From NCBI RefSeq assembly GCF_013256425.1, contig NZ_CP053907.1, positions 25,412 through 89,411 of the forward strand: a stretch of 64,000 nt of DNA, in the 5' to 3' direction. The DNA is from Hymenobacter sp. BRD67 (GTDB taxonomy: Bacteria > Bacteroidota > Bacteroidia > Cytophagales > Hymenobacteraceae). Positions 19,877 through 30,400 of the stretch are shown piece after piece (the first letter of the stretch is position 1; every line of letters begins with the position of its first letter). Below the pieces are notes generated by a model. It was given only the letters and a program-made list of their open reading frames with translations. It made no database searches and was not told where the DNA came from. The position numbers and the translations under genes were made by a program.

Positions 19877-20551
19877 TTATCGCTGCGCTCGTCGTTGCAG
19901 CAACCTCTGCACCGACATAGGAAAGAACAATTGCCCCCGTCGAGTGCGGTAACCCCGTTGTTGAGTTCTTGGGCAATCTGCTGCAACTTATGCCCTGGGA
20001 ATGTAGCAGCCCCGCCAGCCGTGCTGCCTGCTGGTTCTGCTGATTGGTACGGGCATTCTCCTGCCGAACATTCAAGCTCTTCGCGATGGCTGCCGGGGTC
20101 ATGTTAGCCGGTGTACCTAGCACCGCACCCCGCGCCTTCTTAGCGGCAAGAGCGTCTATAGTCCGTTTGGAAATCATCTCTCGCTCGTGCTGCGCAATTA
20201 CCGCAAATAGCCCTACCGTCAAAGTATTGGCATCGGGCATGTCGCAACACACGAAATTGACGCCCGAGTCGCGCAGCGCAAAGATGAAGCCCGCATTCCT
20301 TGATAGCCTATCCAACTTGGCAATCAGTAACGTCGCCCCCACCGCCCGAGCCGCGTCAATGGCCGCCAACAGTTGGGTCCGCTGATTCTTCTTGCCACTC
20401 TCCACCTCGACAAACTCCCCAAGAGCTGAGCCGGGTCCGCGACGAAGGCCACCACTGCCGCCCGCTGGGCTTCGAGCCCGAGTCCGGATTGGCCTTGGCG
20501 GGCGGTGCTCACCCGGTAGTAGGGGACGTAGAAAGGGGCGAGTGGAAGCAT
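19877..20551 (-). CDS. Serine recombinase (frameshifted), beside the array
   Basis: Resolvase-family recombinase. The N-terminus reads PFYVPYYRVSTARQGQSGLG (catalytic serine in RVST). LLIAKLDRLSRNAGFIFALR and FVCCDMPDANTLTVGLFAV match the gene divergent to it. The frame breaks near 20405 (LLG continues as EFVEVESGKKNQR) and again near 19960, after which GYRTRRGQLFFP and VQRLLQRRAQR form the C-terminus. The restored protein is about 225 residues. It ends 90 bp from the last CRISPR repeat and points toward it. The pair may have been involved in moving or trimming the distal end of the array. Confidence 0.75.
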
Positions 20552-20568
20552 AAAAAGCGGGATTGGTA

Positions 20569-20654
20569 CAAAAGTACCCGGATTTAGGGTGTTATAACAT
20601 TTATTAAACGACCGTTTATAGCCTGTGAAATTAGGCCAACCGAGGGTACTTTTG
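20569..20654. promoter_or_regulatory. Mirrored divergent promoters of two recombinases
   Basis: TACTTTTG, an exact TAnnTTTG -7 box, occurs at 20647-20654 on the plus strand and at 20576-20569 on the minus strand, each inside a GGGTACTTTTGT block. The two blocks form a 12-bp inverted repeat around an AT-rich centre. Each box lies about 18 bp before a recombinase start. The symmetry suggests that one regulator, or the recombinases themselves, bind both sides. Confidence 0.6.
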
Positions 20655-20672
20655 TCTAAACTCCCCTAATTC

Positions 20673-21332
20673 GTGAAATCCTACGTCGCTTATCTCCGCG
20701 TCTCCACCCAGAAGCAGGGCCAGTCCGGCCTCGGCCTAGAAGCGCAGCGGGCAGCCGTGGGCGCCTTTACCCAGGCGGCCCACCTGGTGGGGGAATTTGT
20801 CGAAGTCGAATCTGGTAAGCAAAACCAGCGCCCCCAGCTGGCGGCCGCCATGGTCCTAGCCAAAGCGAAGGGTGCGACGTTGCTGATTGCCAAGCTGGAC
20901 AGATTAAGCCGGAACGCGGGCTTCATCTTCCAGCTTCGCGATGCGGGGGTAGATTTTGTCTGCTGCGACATGCCCGATGCCAATACGCTTACCGTGGGCA
21001 TCTTCGCCGTGCTTGCCCAACACGAGCGCGAACTCATCTCCCAGCGGACTAAGGCGGCGCTGGCCGCTAAGCAAGCGCAGGGGGCGGTGCTCGGCACGCC
21101 GGCCAACCTGACGCCGGCGGCTACCCAGAAAGGGCGGGACCGTAATCAGGCGAATGCGCGCGCCAACGAACATAACGAGCGGGCGGCGGCTCATATTTTA
21201 CTGCTGCGCGAGAAGGGATTTAACTATTCCCAGATTGCGGCGAAGCTGAACCAGTTGCGCTTTGTCACCCGCACGGGCAAGGTCTTTCGCGCCGAACAAG
21301 TCAAGCGCTTGTTGCTGCGCGCCACCGCTTAG
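20673..21332 (+). CDS. Serine recombinase (resolvase family), intact
   Basis: A 219-residue recombinase paralogous to the divergent neighbour. KSYVAYLRVSTQKQGQSGLG contains the catalytic serine, LLIAKLDRLSRNAGFIFQLR is the second catalytic block, and FAVLAQHERELISQRTKAAL is the E helix. The C-terminus (FNYSQIAAKLNQLRFVTRTG) resembles the Tn3/recombinase DNA-binding extension. The start is GTG at 20673, behind a -7 box at 20647. Plasmid recombinases of this kind resolve dimers or move small cassettes. Confidence 0.85.
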   Translation: MKSYVAYLRVSTQKQGQSGLGLEAQRAAVGAFTQAAHLVGEFVEVESGKQNQRPQLAAAMVLAKAKGATLLIAKLDRLSRNAGFIFQLRDAGVDFVCCDMPDANTLTVGIFAVLAQHERELISQRTKAALAAKQAQGAVLGTPANLTPAATQKGRDRNQANARANEHNERAAAHILLLREKGFNYSQIAAKLNQLRFVTRTGKVFRAEQVKRLLLRATA

Positions 21333-21518
21333 CCGCAGCCGAGCCATTAGGCGGCCCCTTGCCCGTGACCCGCCTCGTACGCCACCGAGGCGTGCTTTTG
21401 CCGGCCACTGCACTACTAGCAGGTTGGTCACTCGTTCAACAACAGCGCCACCGCTAGCAAACCAGCTGGCGGTGGGTATCGTAGCTACCGGGGAGCCCAC
21501 CCCTTATACGGCTATAAG

Positions 21519-21730
21519 ATGTTACTAACGGTACTATTGCCGGGCTTGTCCTGGTGCTGCACAAACGCCCCGGGTTGGGCCTGCTGTTGCTGGTGCTCCA
21601 GCTAACGCTGGTGGGCTGGCTCATCGGGGTGCCGGTCGCGGCGCGGCATCTGCGGCTGGAACGGCGCCGCCAACGGCGCAGTGGGCAATGGCTGGGGACT
21701 ACTACCCAGGCGCAGCGCTGGCTGTACTGA
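21519..21730 (+). CDS. Pmp3/YqaE-like small membrane protein (frameshifted)
   Basis: Reading ATG at 21519 as MLLTVLLPG and shifting one base gives LVLVLHKRPGLGLLLLVLQL followed by TLVGWLIGVPVAARHL and a basic tail (RLERRRQRR). Two hydrophobic helices joined by a short turn, with the G-W-x-x-G-V pattern and a charged C-terminus, match Bacteroidota Pmp3/YqaE proteins (small membrane proteins linked to stress). Length is about 70 residues. One base is missing in the G/T-rich stretch near 21545. It is easy to miss because neither half is long. Confidence 0.55.
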
Positions 21731-22149
21731 GCCCGCGCCCCCGTAAGTAGGGCGGCGTTTCCACTTGGTGGGCGAAGGAGGCGAAGGAAGGCAGCGTGAC
21801 CGCCGCCCCAGCGCAGACCGCCGGCGGCGCGCACGTCGCGTGGCACGGGGCCTGGACTGCGCGTTCAACGCGCGCCAGCCCGAGCCGGAAGCTAGTCGGG
21901 TGGGCTAGTGGCGCAGTCAGGAAAGGACGGTATATTTGGGTAGAAGGACAATAACTGGCCGGGTGGCTGGTTTACGAAAAGCGCTGACTCGTAGGGGCAG
22001 CGTTTTTTGGTTAGGTGGCGCCGGCACCAGCGCGCGGCGGGAGGATGTTCTGGCAGAATGGTTGGCAACTAATTGGCTGGCAGATAACTTCTTGTCACTA
22101 GGCCCTGCTACTGTATCACGTAAACCACTTGGTTTTGCTGATACAGTTT
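21731..22149. other. Stretch without a supportable gene
   Basis: About 420 bases. A frame at 21936-22250 on the plus strand translates to an Arg/Ser-rich protein that overlaps the 3' end of the real minus-strand gene, so I do not accept it. No repeats or RNA structures stood out. Confidence 0.4.
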
Positions 22150-22713
22150 TCAGGATTTCACATCTGCAAAAAAGTAGTCGTAGCCGCCCTGCAAAAGCAG
22201 AAAATCGGGGTTACCCTTTAGTTGATACAGTTTGGCCAGTTTTTGATTGACGTAGTCCTTGTCGAAGTGCTCCGGTTGGTAGGTCCAGAACCAGGTCGGT
22301 ACGTCGTCCTCTCGGATATCCTCACCGGCTAGTACGTGGTCATGAGCTTCGTAGGCCCAGCTGAACTGGTCAAGCGTGCGCTGGTCGTAGCCACCGGGGC
22401 CGCCGACTTCTTCCGGTGGGCAGGCGCGGCGGCCACTCACGCAAACCGGAATGACCGACACCACCGCTGAGGGGAATACTTTCTCGACCCGTACCTGGTG
22501 CTGCCAATAGTCGCCAAAATCGTAGGTGTAGGTGAACTTGTCGTTGACCTGCCACGCAAAATCGCCCAGGTGGACACGCCGGGCATCATCGGCATACCAA
22601 GTGCCGCCGGCGTAGCTTAGGCCGTAGTCCTTGCCCCAGAGATGAAAGCAGTGCAGGTGCCAGTTCTCCCAGCCCATCACCACTTGGAAAATATGGTGCA
22701 GCTCGGCCAGGGT
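22150..22713 (-). pseudogene. pRiA4b ORF-3-like protein, 5' end cut by Tn3
   Basis: The C-terminal part of an IS1096-passenger/pRiA4b ORF-3 family protein: NPTLAELHHIFQVVMGWENW is the start of the family block, then HLHCFHLWGKDYGL and FTYTYDFGDYWQHQVRVEKV, and a C-terminus with YDQRTLDQFSWAYEAHDHVL. The usual N-terminal 15-20 residues (ending in a strand with IWRR-like motif) are missing because the frame meets the terminal inverted repeat of the Tn3 element at 22714. The missing 5' part is not found at the far end of the transposon. Function of the family is unknown. Confidence 0.7.
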
Positions 22714-22751
22714 GGGGTTGCGTTAGTAACTGGACAAAGAATTACGGTAAG
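22714..22751 (+). repeat. Tn3 left terminal inverted repeat (38 bp)
   Basis: Begins GGGGTTGCGTTAGTAACTGG and ends ATTACGGTAAG. It is the exact reverse complement of 26489-26526. The stop of tnpA lies just inside it. Confidence 0.95.
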
Positions 22752-25702
22752 GGCCTCAGCGGCCGCAGGCCATTGACCAGCACGTCGGCGGGCAGTTGGA
22801 AGGAATAGCGGCCCAGGCGGTTCAAGTGGGCAAAACGCGCTGGCGAGAGCTGGGCCAGATGCTCCGGGAGCGCTGGCAGCCCCGCTGCTTGCTGACGTTG
22901 TAGGGCCAGCTGGGCGTAGACCGTGTTCCAGACGACGACCACGTTGGTGACTACGTTGAGGCAGCGCACGACTTCCTGCTGGGCCTCTTCCTGTTTTTGG
23001 CGCAGCACCCCGTCGCCCCCAAACCAGAGCCAGCTGCGTAGCGCGTGCAGCTGCTCGCCTTTGTTGAGTTGGGCGTGGATGCGCCGGCGCAGGGCCTGCG
23101 AGTGCAGGTAGCGCAGGATGAAGGCCGTTTTGACCAGCCGCCCGTATTCCTGCAGCAGGTGGGTGAGGTGGTGCTGGCGGGGATAGGCCTGTAACTTGCT
23201 GATGAGCAGCGAGGCGCTCACCCAGCCCGTTTTCAGCGAGCCCGCCACGCGCAAGAGCTCGTCCCAGTGCTGGCGCACGTACGCGGGATTGAAATGAGCG
23301 GTAAAGTTGAGCGAAGGGTAGCTCAACTCGCGGCCCTTGATGCGGCAGAGGCGCTGGTTGGCCAGGTCGCGCAGGCGGGGCGAGAATTGCAGGCCCAGCA
23401 AATCGAAGAGGGCAAACACGATGTCGGTGTAGCCGTGCGTGTCGGTGGTGTGCTCGAGCAGGGGTAGTTCCGTCTCGTTACCCAGCACTTCGTCGAGCAC
23501 ATAAGTGGCATCACGCGTGGTGGAGGAGATGGCCCGGCTGCCGAACTGGGCGTACTGGTCGGCCGTGTGGGTGTAAAAGGTCAGGCCCTGCCCGTAGCCA
23601 AAGTAGCGGGGGAGGGCGCGGGCGTTACGAATCTTGCCGCTGACGGGGAAGCGCTGGCCGTCAGAGGAGGAGAGCGTGCCCCCGCCCCAGTGCCGGGCCA
23701 GCCACTGGTGGTGCTGGTGGTTGACCAGACGGGTGGTGGCGCGTTTGAGCGTGTCCTCGCGCAAGTAGTTGGCCGCCACCCAGCACAGGGACTGGTAGTC
23801 GAGGCCCGTGCTCTGGGCCATCTCGCGCAGGGAGATGTGGCAGGCATTGGCCAGCAGGGCCGCGTAGAGCAGGGCCTGGTGCTCCGGGGCGCGGGGCGTG
23901 GTTTGGTCAAGGCCGGTTAACTCGGCCGAGAAGCCCGTCCACTGGTCGACTTCCACCAGCACTTCTGTTAGCTCCGCCCGTGGCAGCGAAGCGGTCAGTA
24001 GCGCCCGCAGCTGCTCAACTTCGGGGCTGAGTTCCTCCGCCGCAGCGGGGTCACAACCAGTTCACCCTCCTCGTCAAGGCGGATGTCCTGGCCCTGAGCA
24101 AGTAAGCTTTCCAGCAGGGGCAGCTGTGCTTCAACTTCCTGCAAGCGCTCGTCCAGGCGATGGGCGCTCCCGAGCTGCGTCAGCAAGTCCGGCCGCTGGC
24201 GGGCCCATTCGGTGGGGGAGAGTAAATAGGTGTCGAGCGACGCGTATTTGCGGGACGCATTGATGACCACGTCGCCGGCCCGCAGCCGCTCGCGCAGCGT
24301 GGCCAACACGCACAAGCCGTAGCGCACCCGCTGGGCGCGACCGTCTTGGTCGAAGACAAACGCCCGCCAGCTGGTGGGGATAAAGCCCGTCGCGGCCGTC
24401 TCGGGCAGCTTACGGCGCTGGCCCGTGTGCAGCTCGTTGATGAGGGTAAGCGCTTGGGCGAAGTCGTCGCCCGCAAACGCCTGCTCAAACGCTACCTGCT
24501 GTAAGAGGCTGCCCAGCAGCATATTCAGGCGGGCGGCCACGGGCAGCAGATAGTCCAGGTATGAGTGACGGGCCGGGCGGGCGAAGTCCGCCACGGCGGT
24601 GAGCGCGGCTTGCAGCTGCTCGCGCGGCACCTGGGCGTAAATCTGTTCCCGCAACGCCTCGTTCGGCACGTGCTCCTCGTCCATCACCAGGCCGACGGCC
24701 TGCCCGAGCGTGCGCAGGGCCTGGTCTTTGGCCGGGCGTGCGCCAGCTGGTCATCCTGCAGCGCCCGGCGGGCGCGGGCCACGGCGTGCTCCCAGTGTTC
24801 GTCCACCATTTTGAGCACCACATCTGTCAAGTCGCGGTAGGCCTCGCGGCACGCGGCCACCAGCAGCGGATGGCGCTTGGCCGGCGCGAAGCGCTGGAGC
24901 ACTTGGTTGGTTTTGTTGCGGGCGGTGTGGGCCAGCCGCTTCTGGCGGTTGGGGTGCAGGTCGTCCGCTTGCCAACCTGGCACGCCGAGCTGGTCGAGGT
25001 ACGCCAGCTTACCCAGCGTCTGCTGAATGCTGGTCGCCGAGCTGCTGGTCGGGGGTTGGTGCAACCAGGTATGCCGGCACAGACCCAGCGCGGGGTCGAC
25101 CACCAGCAGCGCATCGAGTTGGGTCACGACTTCGGGGTAAGCAGCACGAGGAGCCGACGGTAGGTCTCGGCCTGGGCCCGTTCGGCCAGGGCCCCGACCA
25201 GCCGCTCCAGCTCCACGATGCCGGGCCGCAGGATGCCGTGCTGGCGCAGGTGGCCCAAGGCCAGGGTGAGCAGCAGGCGCTCGTTGTCGTGCTCCAGGGC
25301 TCGTTCGACCAGCCACGCTTCGAGCCACGGCGCGTCCAGCACGGGCTGCCAGCGGCGTACCTGCAAATGGCCCAGCAATACGCGCAGGTGCTCGGTCAGA
25401 GTTGCTTCGCGCTCGCCGTAGACCTGGAACAGCGCCGGGTCGAGCGCCAGTTGCCGGGCCACGAACTGCACCAGGCTATCGGGCACCTGCCGGTACCACT
25501 CTGGCGGCAGGTACCCCAGCAGCCGCAGTACGCCCAGCTGCACGGCGAAGCCGAGGCGGTTACTGCCCCGGCGCTGCTGCGCGACCAGTTGCTGGTCGGT
25601 GGGGGTGAGCCAGCAGCTGGCCTGCAGGTCTTCCTCGCGCAGGTCGGCGGGCAGGGTTTGGTAGCGCTGGCGCTCCAGAGCGGTGAGAAAGTCGGCGGGC
25701 AT
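22742..25702 (-). CDS. tnpA: Tn3-family transposase TnpA (three frameshifts)
   Basis: DDE transposase of about 985 residues. The N-terminal DNA-binding part starts MPADFLTALERQRYQTLPAD. The catalytic part shows D in LSSSDGQRFPVSG, D in LLEHTTDTHGYTD and E in NKGEQLHALRSWLWFGGDG, the Tn3-type triad. C-terminus: LSPARFAHLNRLGRYSFQLP. Phase changes near 25140, 24690 and 23980 are all equal to one missing base, so the enzyme is probably intact. It is divergent from tnpR across a 170-bp res region. Confidence 0.88.
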
Positions 25703-25869
25703 GGGCAGGAGGGAGTGGTAAACAAACGCCCCTTTTCCGGTACCACCCCGACGCCTGAAAAAGCAGGTGCCTAATCCAGTAAATGGCGGTACCCGAAACT
25801 GGTTTCCGCAATCAAGATACCGTAAATTCGCATTTCGCCTCTTTCCGGTACCAGTTATCCCTTTTCACC
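25703..25869. promoter_or_regulatory. Candidate res site between tnpA and tnpR
   Basis: A 167-bp intergenic region between divergent tnpA and tnpR, where Tn3 elements keep their resolution site and both promoters. TTTCCGGTACCA occurs near 25735 and near 25842, and a related CGGTACCCGAAA lies between them, possible resolvase subsites. The exact subsite layout is not resolved. Confidence 0.5.
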
Positions 25870-26498
25870 ATGAAGAAACTCGGCTACGCCCGCGTCAGCA
25901 CCCAGGAGCAGGTGCTCGACCTGCAACTCGACGCCCTGCGCCAGGCCGGCTGCGACGATGTATACACCGATACCGTCTCCGGCATACAGGCCCACAAACC
26001 GAACTGGGAAAAACTGCTGGCCTACGCCCGCACCGGCGACACCGTCGTTATCTGGCGGCTCGACCGGCTGGGCCGCTCCACCAAGCACCTGATTGAGGTG
26101 GTCGAGGACCTGAGTCGCCGCGGGCTGCACCTGATTTCCTTGCAGGACCCCATCGATACGACCTCGCCGGGTGGCCAGCTCGTGTTCCAGATTTTCTGCG
26201 CCCTGGCTGAGCACGAGCGCAATGTGCTGGTGCAGCGCACCCGCGCCGGGCTCCAGGCGGCGCGCGCCCGGGGCCGCCAGGGCGGCCGGCCCCGGGCCTG
26301 GCCCCGCGCTACCAGAAAGTGGCCCCCGCCGTCAAGGAACTCTACGAGGCCGGCCAGCAGTCCACCCGCCAACTCATGGACTACTTCCAGATTGGCTCCC
26401 GCCGCACCCTCTACAAAATCCTGCGCTTCGCCGGCTGCCAGATTAACGAGAAAGCCATGGTGCCTACTGCAAAAGCAGTCGACAAGGCCTTACCGTAA
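25870..26498 (+). CDS. tnpR: Tn3 resolvase TnpR (one frameshift)
   Basis: Serine resolvase that separates cointegrates. MKKLGYARVSTQEQVLDLQL has the catalytic serine, VVIWRLDRLGRSTKHLIEVV and GGQLVFQIFCALAEHERNVL are the catalytic core, and QQSTRQLMDYFQIGSRRTLY is the helix-turn-helix. The frame breaks near 26293 in a C-rich run by one missing base. ATG at 25870 starts directly at the family N-terminus. The gene ends inside the right inverted repeat. Confidence 0.88.
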
Positions 26499-26526
26499 TT
26501 CTTTGTCCAGTTACTAACGCAACCCC
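26489..26526 (-). repeat. Tn3 right terminal inverted repeat (38 bp)
   Basis: Exact reverse complement of the left repeat at 22714-22751, ending AACGCAACCCC on the plus strand. Confidence 0.95.
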
Positions 26527-26559
26527 TAATACACTTTTAGCAAGACCTCCGCGGTTTTG

Positions 26560-26773
26560 CCTGCGGCGGATGAGGTGGTTCGCGCCCGTGGGCGCCTGGC
26601 CTGGCCCCGCTACTATAAAGCCGCCTCCGCCGTCAAAGAACTTTACGAGGTTGACCACCAGCCTCCGCCAGTTCATGAGTTACTTCCAGATTGGCTCCCG
26701 CCGTACCCTCTATAAAATCCTGCGCTTCGCCGGCCGTCAGATTGCTGCAAAGCCAGCGGTTGTTACCTCATAA
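26560..26773 (+). pseudogene. tnpR: Remnant of a second Tn3-type resolvase
   Basis: Just outside the transposon, the translation gives LAPRYYKAASAVKELYE, then SLRQFMSYFQIGSRRTLYK followed by ILRFAGRQIAAKP, closely similar to the C-terminus of the intact tnpR but not identical. Only the DNA-binding part remains. It shows that an older, related Tn3 element once lay here and gives a substrate for homologous recombination with the current one. Confidence 0.65.
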
Positions 26774-26824
26774 CTACCGCCTAGGGCGTAAGCGCAGTTG
26801 GGAAACGGCGTAGTAGTCTATAGC

Positions 26825-27349
26825 CTACCTTGACGGCCGTCGCTGATGGTCGTATTGCTGGTTTAAGCCTACGATCACGCGGGCAGTTACATCGTTAGCT
26901 GAGTCGGCATAGACAATATTGCCGCTCTCTGTAGCGCCTAAGATAAACGTGTAATGGTGTTGCGCGCCGAATTGCTTCAGATACGCATTAACCTCCTGAA
27001 TAAGCTGCTGGTCAGCGGCCTCTCCCGCTTGGCGGACCCGCTGCTGTAGCAGTTCCCGGTAGTGCCCTACCTGGGTAGTCTGTTGAGCCGGTGGCAGTTG
27101 CTGCTGGTGGAGCGCGGACGTGAGAGAATCTAGGCTACGTTGCCAGCGCAGGGCCTGCTGCTCAATCACCTGGCGATGAGTAGCCGTTCCGTGGTACTGC
27201 TGCATTACTTTCTTGGCATTAATGTACCCGATGACGGGAGTAGGTGAGGTAGGCTGACAGGCAGTCAGCAGTGCTAGGCCAAGCAAGAGCACTCGGGCGG
27301 AGAAATTAAAAAGAATACGCAAGGAAATTAAAAAAGCAGACAAATTCAT
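26825..27349 (-). CDS. OmpH/Skp-like lipoprotein
   Basis: A 174-residue intact gene. The N-terminal hydrophobic segment VLLLGLALLTAC ends in a lipobox-like Cys, predicting a periplasmic or outer-membrane lipoprotein. The body reads VIGYINAKKVMQQYHGTATH and is then mostly coiled coil (long Gln/Ala/Leu helices). It finishes HHYTFILGATESGNIVYAD, the pattern of OmpH/Skp family chaperones, which bind unfolded outer-membrane proteins. It lies downstream of the large RHS gene on the same strand and could help its export, but that is inference. Confidence 0.7.
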   Translation of the reverse strand: MNLSAFLISLRILFNFSARVLLLGLALLTACQPTSPTPVIGYINAKKVMQQYHGTATHRQVIEQQALRWQRSLDSLTSALHQQQLPPAQQTTQVGHYRELLQQRVRQAGEAADQQLIQEVNAYLKQFGAQHHYTFILGATESGNIVYADSANDVTARVIVGLNQQYDHQRRPSR

Positions 27350-27494
27350 TACCTGTGTTCGAACACTGCCCGGTTTCCCTTCTGCCTTAATTACTAATCA
27401 GATAGCTAAAGCATTACTGAGCAGAAGAAAAGGAGTGTAGACTACGTGCAGGGGGTATCAGTGCTAAGCGAATCTCGTTGGCCATGCCGGGGTT

Positions 27495-30400
27495 TTACTT
27501 GCACGCGGGCACCGATTGCCAGCTGCCAATAATATAAGGACCATCGGTCACGCAGCTATGGTTGGCATCCTGATAGCAGGTGTGGTCGGAATAGAGGTAG
27601 TAGTAAACCCCCATGTGCTTATTCGTGTTAGAGTCCAAATAGCAATAGTACAACGTACGCACAGGGTCTTCGCATACCCCGTACTACTATTATAGCGTCC
27701 CATGTAAGATGAGCAGGCCGGCGGGGGGCAAGCACTGGCCGACGGGGTAACGGCATCCGTGCGAACTTGCCCATAGGAGGGGCTAGCGGAATTCACGTCC
27801 TGGGATTTGCGCACTAAGTTGCCAGTATTATTGCCATAGCTATCTACTTCGCAGCTGGTACCCAGGTCTAGCCAGTTTGGCGTGGGCATCTGGGCGTAAT
27901 TATAGGAACTCTCCTTAATTACCCGCTCGGCCTGGGCAGTACTCGCGCCGGGAGTTACTACTTCCCGGGCGACCTTGATAACCTTGCCCGCCCCATCGTA
28001 ATAATAGTGGGTGAAAAAGTTGTCATTATCTAGGCTATAGGTGAGCTGACGGGTAGTCGGGTCGTAGACGCTGGTCTGCAGCGGCGCATCCAAGGGTCGG
28101 AAACGGAAGTCATCCACATACACATTGTTGCTGCCCGTATTTTTGCACCCAATGGTCAACAGTTGGCCATCCATATTGGCCTGCACCGGCACATCCAGTT
28201 GGAGTAGGTACCAGTTGCCGGCACGCTTTGTATTCTCGTCGTCGACGCCGACTTGCCGATAAATATTGCCGTTTAAGGCTGCGTACAGGTAGGTGCCATT
28301 GTTGGAACTACTGGCCACGTCACTGTTATAGACCCACACATTGGCGCGGTACGTGCGATTCAGGCGCAGGTCACTAGCGTTGCCGATGCGCGCTTTATAG
28401 GTCATGCCCACGGGCTGGCGGGGGTGAGCAGGCAGCTGTACTGCCCCGTATGTGCCTGGTCCGTAGTCTGCTGGCCTCCATCACGCCGCACTTCCCCGCC
28501 GAACTGGCCCGCGCTGGTTCCCGTAGCTACCTGGTCTTCGGCTCCAGAATAGGCAAACTCGGTATAGCGAGCGTTGCCAGCCGCTGCCGTGACTAAACTT
28601 TGGTCATAGCCGGCCTTCTGCGCTGCGTACTGGCCATTCACGTCCTTGGACTCCAAGGGCCGCGAATAGTGGTCGTAGAGCGTAACCTCTCCCGCGTTGA
28701 GCCAGTTGCTGGCCTGTGTGGCGGTTGGCTGCCAGTTGTAGTCTACAAAATTGGCGAACGTGCCGTCTGCATTCAGGTGCGGGGACTGCCAGATGAACGT
28801 GCGGTGCTGGCGCCAAACAGGCTGGCTGGTGCTCGCCTCGGGCCATAGGCGTCGCTCGCGGCATCGTAGCGCCGGTAGCTGGTGGGCCAGGAGTTGTTCC
28901 AGGTCTGAATGCCTGCCCCCAGCACCGTCGGCGCAGATGTGCCATTATCCTTATAGGTGTAGGTAGCCGCAATCTGCGTTAGCATGTGCTGATTACCCGG
29001 TGACAGGTTTTGCGGTCCCATGCCCGGGTAGAGCGTATAAGCCGGTACCTGCCGACTGCGGTAGGCGTCACCAAGGGAGTTGCGAAGCGAGGTTTCCAGC
29101 AGGCTGCCGCTCAAAAAGTCGTACCGTCCATTAGTAGTTGTTGCCGATATGTTGTTCGAAGTCGTGGTCATGCTCTGCATGACCGTGGGGAGGTAGCGCT
29201 TGGTTGTCCAGTTCAGGTTATAATAGGCGTCCGTTGGTTTCGTATTGTCCACGCCTAAAAACTCAGAAGTAAGTACGCTTTCTACAAACACGGCTTGATT
29301 GGCCACGTTGTCCACGTTAGATAGGGTATTCCCATAAGTGAAGGTGGTAGTAAACTCAGGCGTGCCGCGTTTATTCAGCTTTCGGATACTTTTAACTTGT
29401 CCCAACAAGCCAATGTCGACAGTCACCGCGTTTTTTGTTTGAACAAGGCCGATTGAGCCACTGGCACTTAGAAAAGGATAATAGTTGGTGCCATTATTTT
29501 TGACAACACTGGTTGCTGTGACCATGTTAGTCTTGGCCGTGTAAAAAGTATATTCCTCCTGGCTGTCGATATCGTCGGGCGTGGTAAAGTTCCCATGCAC
29601 TACAGTTGTTCTACCGTACATCACGGGCGTAGTCGGATAGTCGAAATCGGTATCGATATTGCTGAAGTTTAGCGGATTAAGCTTTTCTGGCTCCTTCGAT
29701 AAAACGCCGCTGCTATTGCTGGCGTCCGGAAAATCAGTGGTGTAGCGGTAGCGCGTAACGTAGGTTTTGCCCGCCTCATCCTGAGCACTCACGGCCGCCA
29801 CCCGGATATTGCCCCCATTCCGATTATAGGGAATGCTGACGCTGGATAGCAATGCCAGTCGGTTTGGGTAGCCGTATAGGACTGGTCCTGATAAGCGTAA
29901 GCACTACCGTCAAATTCTGGCATGGGTAGGGCCCCGGTCAGCGTGATGGAGTTAGGTGTCACGCTGGCGATTTGATAATCATCGCTGATGTCCTTATCTG
30001 CGCCGCCCGATGCATAGCCCGTAATGCCACTATTATCATAGAGCGTTATATCATAGGAAGCTGATGAGATGCCCGATAAGTGCACTTTATCACCTGCCTT
30101 ATAGAGCATGGTCAAATCAAACGAGTTATCTCCCACAAGCACCCGTTAGAAGTCATCTGAGAAGTGAATTGCCCTTGGTCTACCATGGAATAGCTGCCAT
30201 TGTAGAACTCGGATACGCTGGCATACTGATCCCGCTCGTAGGCAATAGTGGTTATTGCGCCCAGCGGGTTCGTGATTTTGTTTAGCGACCAGGCGGCACC
30301 ATCCTGGGAGGCCGTCGCAAAATCGGCGGCCGGGCGCAGCTGACCAGTGGAGGAATACATGCCAAAGGCATCGACCTTAGCTGGGTCGTAAGCCGGGTTA

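Larger units (their letters stand above)
22714..26526. mobile_element. Tn3-family transposon with tnpA and tnpR
   Basis: A 3,813-bp element bounded by perfect 38-bp inverted repeats that begin GGGGTTGCGT and end ACGGTAAG, the Tn3-family end pattern (GGGG...TAAG). It holds tnpA on the minus strand, tnpR on the plus strand and a candidate res site between them. No accessory gene is present. The 5 bp on the left (AGGGT) and right (TAATA) differ, so no target duplication is visible and the flanks have probably recombined since insertion. Confidence 0.9.

Noticed and set aside
21936..22250. Plus-strand frame of 104 codons after the recombinase
   Set aside because: Its second half is antisense to the pRiA4b-like gene and the first half is Arg/Ser-rich without a family.
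23286..23295. GGATTGAAAT, similar to the repeat 3' end, inside tnpA
   Set aside because: It encodes conserved transposase residues, lacks a second half-repeat and has no promoter before it; a chance match.
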